Shown in pieces: positions 29,448 to 32,322 of a stretch of 32,322 nucleotides of DNA (positions are counted from its first letter, which is position 1; every line of letters begins with the position of its first letter). Source of the stretch: Alphaproteobacteria bacterium (GTDB lineage Bacteria > Pseudomonadota > Alphaproteobacteria > Ferrovibrionales > Ferrovibrionaceae); assembly GCA_018336035.1 (NCBI GenBank), contig JAGXRD010000142.1, positions 1-32,322 of the forward strand. The letters are read 5' to 3'. The translations under genes and the position numbers were made by a program. The notes beneath the pieces were generated by a model. That model did not search any database, was not told the DNA's origin, and was given only the letters and a program-made list of their open reading frames with translations.

Positions 29448-32069
29448 CTAATTCTCCAGCGACTTCGACGCGATCTCGTAGACGTCACGCGACAGGTTCG
29501 GCTTGGCCAGCACACGGCGCAGCTCAGCCTTCATCTTTTCCTGCCTGCCGGCATCGAAGCGCCGCCAGCGACCCAGCGGTGCGAGCAGCCGTGCGGCCAC
29601 CTGCGGATTGATCGGCTCCAGTTCCAGCATGCGGTCGGCATGGAAGGCATAGCCCGAACCATCGGCGGCGTGATAGCGCAGCGCATTGGCCGTGAAAGCG
29701 CCGATCAGCGAGCGCACCTTGTTCGGCTTCTGCATCGAGAAGGCCGGATGCGTCAGCAGCGACCGCACCTTCTCCAGCGTATCGGGCAGCGCAGAGATCG
29801 CCTGCAGCATGAGCCATTTGTCCAGCACCAGTGCGTCGTCGCGGAAGCGCTGGTAGAAATCGGCCAGCGCCGCCTCGCGTTCCGGACCGGCGATATCGAC
29901 CAGCAGGCGGAGCGCCGCCGCACGATCGGTCATGTTGTCGGCTTTTGAATACTGATCATGGATCAGGCGGCGCAGGCCGGCATCTTCCCCGGCCAGTTCC
30001 GACAGATACGACAGCGCTGCGTTTTTGAGCGCGCGCCGGCCGGCGGAAGCCGCATCCGGGCTGTAGGCACCGGGTGTCGTGTTGCGGCTGTAGATGTCTT
30101 CAAACAGCGAACGGTATGTCCGCACGATTTCCAGCCGCAGCGCACGACGCGCCGCATGAATCCCCTCCACATCCACCACCGCCATGCGGTCGGCGATATA
30201 GTCTTCGCTCGACAGGCTGACCGCCTCGGCGGTGAAGGCCGGCTCCAGCTTGTCGTCACGCAAGGTCAGCCCGATGGCCTCGATGAAGGCCGGATCGAAG
30301 GACTTCGACGGATCAGCGACGCGATCCAGCAGCAGTTCGGTGGCATATTGCTGGCCGGCTTCCCAGCGCGCGAAAGCATCGCTGTCATGCGCCATCAGGA
30401 AGGCCTGTGCCTCGCCCGGCTGCTTCACCTTCACCACCACCGGCGCCGAGAAGCCGCGATTGAGCGAAATCGCCTTTGGCTCAGGCACGCCCTTGAACTT
30501 GAAGGTCTGCTTCGGCGCGGTGACATTCAGCATACCGGGCCGCGGCATGACTGCGGCGTCGGCTTTCAGTGCAATGTCGCGACCCTGTGCATCCAACAGC
30601 CCGATGCCGAAGGGCATCTGCATCGGCTGTTTGTCCGGCTGGCCCGGCGTCGACGGCACGGTCTGCGTGACCGTCAGCTCGTAATCGCCGCTCTTGGCAT
30701 CGTAGCTGCCCTCGACGGAAATTTCCGGCGTGCCGGCCTGGGAATACCAGCGCTGGAACTGCGAGAGATCGGCCTTGTTGGCATCCGCCATGGCGGCAAC
30801 GAACTGATCGCAGGTCGCGGCTTCGCCGTCATGACGCTCGACATAGAGCTTCATGCCTTTCTGGAAGCCCGCCTCACCCAGCATGGTGTGGATCATACGG
30901 ATGACTTCGGAGCCCTTCTCGTAGACCGTCGCCGTGTAGAAATTGTCGATGGCAATGTAGCTGTCGGGCCGGATCGGATGCGCCAGCGGGCCTGCATCTT
31001 CGGGGAACTGGCGGCCGCGCAAGAGGCGCACATCCTGGATGCGCTTGACCGGACGCGAGCGCATGTCGGAGGTGAATTCCTGGTCGCGGAAGACGGTCAG
31101 GCCTTCCTTCAGGGAAAGCTGGAACCAGTCGCGGCAGGTGATGCGGTTGCCGGTCCAGTTGTGGAAATACTCATGCGCCACCACCGCCTCGATGCCGGCA
31201 TAATCGGTGTCGGTGGCGGTTTCGGGATCGGCCAGAATGTATTTGTCGTTGAAGACATTCAGGCTCTTGTTTTCCATCGCGCCCATATTGAAGTCGCTGA
31301 CGGCCACGATATTGAACAGGTCGAGATCGTATTCAAGATCGAAGCGCGTCTCGTCCCAGCGCATCGAGCGCTTGAGCGCATCCATCGCATAGGCCGTGCG
31401 CGGCACCTTGCCGTGTTCGACGAAGATGCGCAAAGCCACCTTACGGCCGCTGCGGGTGACGAACTCGTCCTCGTTCACCGCGAGGTCGCCGGCCACCAGC
31501 GCGAAGAGATAACAGGGCTTGGGAAACGGATCGTGCCAGACGGCGAAATGCCGGCCATCCGACAGACTGCCCTCCTCCACCAGGTTGCCGTTCGACAGCA
31601 GCACCGGATTGGCTTTTTTGTCGGCACGGATGGTGACGCGATAGATCGACATCACATCGGGGCGGTCGGGGAAATAGGTGATGCGGCGGAAGCCCTGCGC
31701 CTCGCATTGCGTGCAATAGACGCCGCTCGACTGATACAGGCCCGACAGATGCGTGTTGCCCTTCGGGTTGACCTTGGTCTCGATTTCCAAGGTGAAGGGC
31801 GCGGACGGCACGGCCGGAATGGTCAGGCCATGCTCATCTGCCGTGTAGTCGGCCGGCGCCAGCCTGCGGCCATCGATGGCGACCGACAGCAATTCGAGGT
31901 CTTCGCCATCCAGCTTGAGCGCCGCGCCGGACGTCTGGGGCACCATCGCCAGTTTCGACTTCACCCGCGTCGCCTCGGGCTGCAGGTCGAATTCCAGTTC
32001 CACCGTCTCGATGCGGAAATCGGGGGCGCGGTAATCCTTGCGATGAATCGCGGTCGGCTGAGCGGTCAT
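29448..32069 (-). CDS. pepN: Aminopeptidase N (M1 family)
   Basis: PepN is the main broad-specificity aminopeptidase of the proteobacterial cytoplasm, removing N-terminal residues from peptides late in protein turnover. The 873-residue protein has the exopeptidase motif GAMEN at 263-267 and the zinc site HEYFHNW at 299-305 with the third ligand Glu322 in LKEGLTVF. The beta-sandwich and the long C-terminal helical superhelix (about 540-873) match the E. coli-type enzyme in size. The ATG at 32069 is preceded by an AGGTGA-type ribosome-binding site four bases away. It starts nine bases after the dnaE stop, so the two may be co-transcribed. Confidence 0.97.
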   Translation of the reverse strand: MTAQPTAIHRKDYRAPDFRIETVELEFDLQPEATRVKSKLAMVPQTSGAALKLDGEDLELLSVAIDGRRLAPADYTADEHGLTIPAVPSAPFTLEIETKVNPKGNTHLSGLYQSSGVYCTQCEAQGFRRITYFPDRPDVMSIYRVTIRADKKANPVLLSNGNLVEEGSLSDGRHFAVWHDPFPKPCYLFALVAGDLAVNEDEFVTRSGRKVALRIFVEHGKVPRTAYAMDALKRSMRWDETRFDLEYDLDLFNIVAVSDFNMGAMENKSLNVFNDKYILADPETATDTDYAGIEAVVAHEYFHNWTGNRITCRDWFQLSLKEGLTVFRDQEFTSDMRSRPVKRIQDVRLLRGRQFPEDAGPLAHPIRPDSYIAIDNFYTATVYEKGSEVIRMIHTMLGEAGFQKGMKLYVERHDGEAATCDQFVAAMADANKADLSQFQRWYSQAGTPEISVEGSYDAKSGDYELTVTQTVPSTPGQPDKQPMQMPFGIGLLDAQGRDIALKADAAVMPRPGMLNVTAPKQTFKFKGVPEPKAISLNRGFSAPVVVKVKQPGEAQAFLMAHDSDAFARWEAGQQYATELLLDRVADPSKSFDPAFIEAIGLTLRDDKLEPAFTAEAVSLSSEDYIADRMAVVDVEGIHAARRALRLEIVRTYRSLFEDIYSRNTTPGAYSPDAASAGRRALKNAALSYLSELAGEDAGLRRLIHDQYSKADNMTDRAAALRLLVDIAGPEREAALADFYQRFRDDALVLDKWLMLQAISALPDTLEKVRSLLTHPAFSMQKPNKVRSLIGAFTANALRYHAADGSGYAFHADRMLELEPINPQVAARLLAPLGRWRRFDAGRQEKMKAELRRVLAKPNLSRDVYEIASKSLEN

Positions 32070-32078
32070 GGAGTCACC

Positions 32079-32322
32079 TTAGATGTCATAAACCTCGCGC
32101 ACGCCGGGCAGCACGCGGATCTGGTGCCGCGTGGCCGGGTTGATGGCGAAGGTTTCCTTCAGCTTGATATCGGCTTCGATGTCGGGCTTGCCGCCTTCGT
32201 CGATCTGCAGGCCGAGCATCACCTGCCCCCGGCCCTTGCCGGCCTTGTCGAGCAGGCTGCGGATCTGCGCCAGCGGGCGGTCGTCCTCGATCAGAATTTT
32301 AATACCGGCGGCGGCGCGCGCC
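32079..32322 (-). CDS. dnaE: DNA polymerase III alpha subunit, C-terminal end (cut by window edge)
   Basis: About 80 codons at the right edge, read on the minus strand, encode a fragment containing IKILIEDDRPLAQIRSLLDK, KGRGQVMLGLQI and, at the end, INPATRHQIRVLPGVREVYDI before a TAA. I recognise the pattern (a short basic KAGKGRG turn, then a C-terminal P-G-V-x-E/D-V end) as the tail of alphaproteobacterial DnaE, which contacts tau and single-stranded-binding partners. The call rests on this short region alone, and the catalytic domains lie outside the window. It stops nine bases before pepN. Confidence 0.75.
   Translation of the reverse strand, partial: ARAAAGIKILIEDDRPLAQIRSLLDKAGKGRGQVMLGLQIDEGGKPDIEADIKLKETFAINPATRHQIRVLPGVREVYDI

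Overview
This is a GC-rich chromosomal window from an alphaproteobacterium. The evidence is LpxI (DUF1009) in place of LpxH inside the lipid A cluster, the order rpsB-tsf / pyrH-frr-uppS-cdsA-dxr-rseP-bamA-skp-lpxD-fabZ-lpxA-lpxI-lpxB, and a citrate synthase and DnaE C-terminus of alphaproteobacterial type. A Rhodospirillales-like member is my best guess, but the order cannot be fixed from this sequence alone. No tRNA, rRNA, insertion sequence, phage gene or CRISPR array was seen. Nearly all of the window is conserved housekeeping DNA.

Layout. (1) 1-3275, minus strand: the str operon rpsL-rpsG-fusA-tuf, with tuf cut by the window edge, behind a candidate promoter near 3526-3554 and a leader of about 245 nt. 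(2) 3665-4252, minus: a RutE-like nitroreductase, divergent from gltA (4475-5779, plus). A perfect GTTACG dyad lies between them. gltA is followed by a 69-residue membrane protein and a strong terminator. (3) 6176-8933, plus: a hybrid histidine kinase (HAMP-HisKA-HATPase-REC-Hpt) overlapping a single-domain response regulator. (4) 9014-10157, plus: a secreted DUF4394 protein and a secreted cupredoxin, ending at a bidirectional terminator shared with the convergent gloA. (5) 10189-23089, minus: a tightly packed envelope operon from pyrH to lpxB, probably reading on into gloA. It covers UMP kinase, ribosome recycling, undecaprenyl-PP, CDP-diacylglycerol and isoprenoid synthesis, the RseP protease, BamA, Skp and early lipid A steps. 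(6) 23278-25099, minus: rpsB-tsf with structured leader and intergenic hairpins and a terminator. (7) 25406-28135, plus: two adjacent paralogous pentapeptide-repeat proteins, the least understood part of the window. (8) 28132-29364, minus: an MFS exporter whose stop codon interlocks with that of the second pentapeptide gene and whose upstream region holds two perfect dyads. (9) 29448-32322, minus: pepN and the C-terminal end of dnaE.

Functionally the window couples translation (S12, S7, EF-G, EF-Tu, S2, EF-Ts, RRF) with outer-membrane biogenesis. The lpx genes make the lipid A precursor, fabZ draws on the same 3-hydroxyacyl-ACP pool, and bamA/skp assemble outer-membrane proteins. uppS and dxr supply the isoprenoid carrier lipid, and cdsA supplies phospholipid precursors. 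The accessory genes (two-component pair, DUF4394/cupredoxin pair, pentapeptide pair, MFS exporter) sit between these conserved blocks. The strongest candidate for something undescribed is the tandem pentapeptide pair: both proteins are interrupted at the same places by matching non-repeat segments. No defence, toxin or biosynthetic system is evident, so I regard the novelty of the window as moderate.
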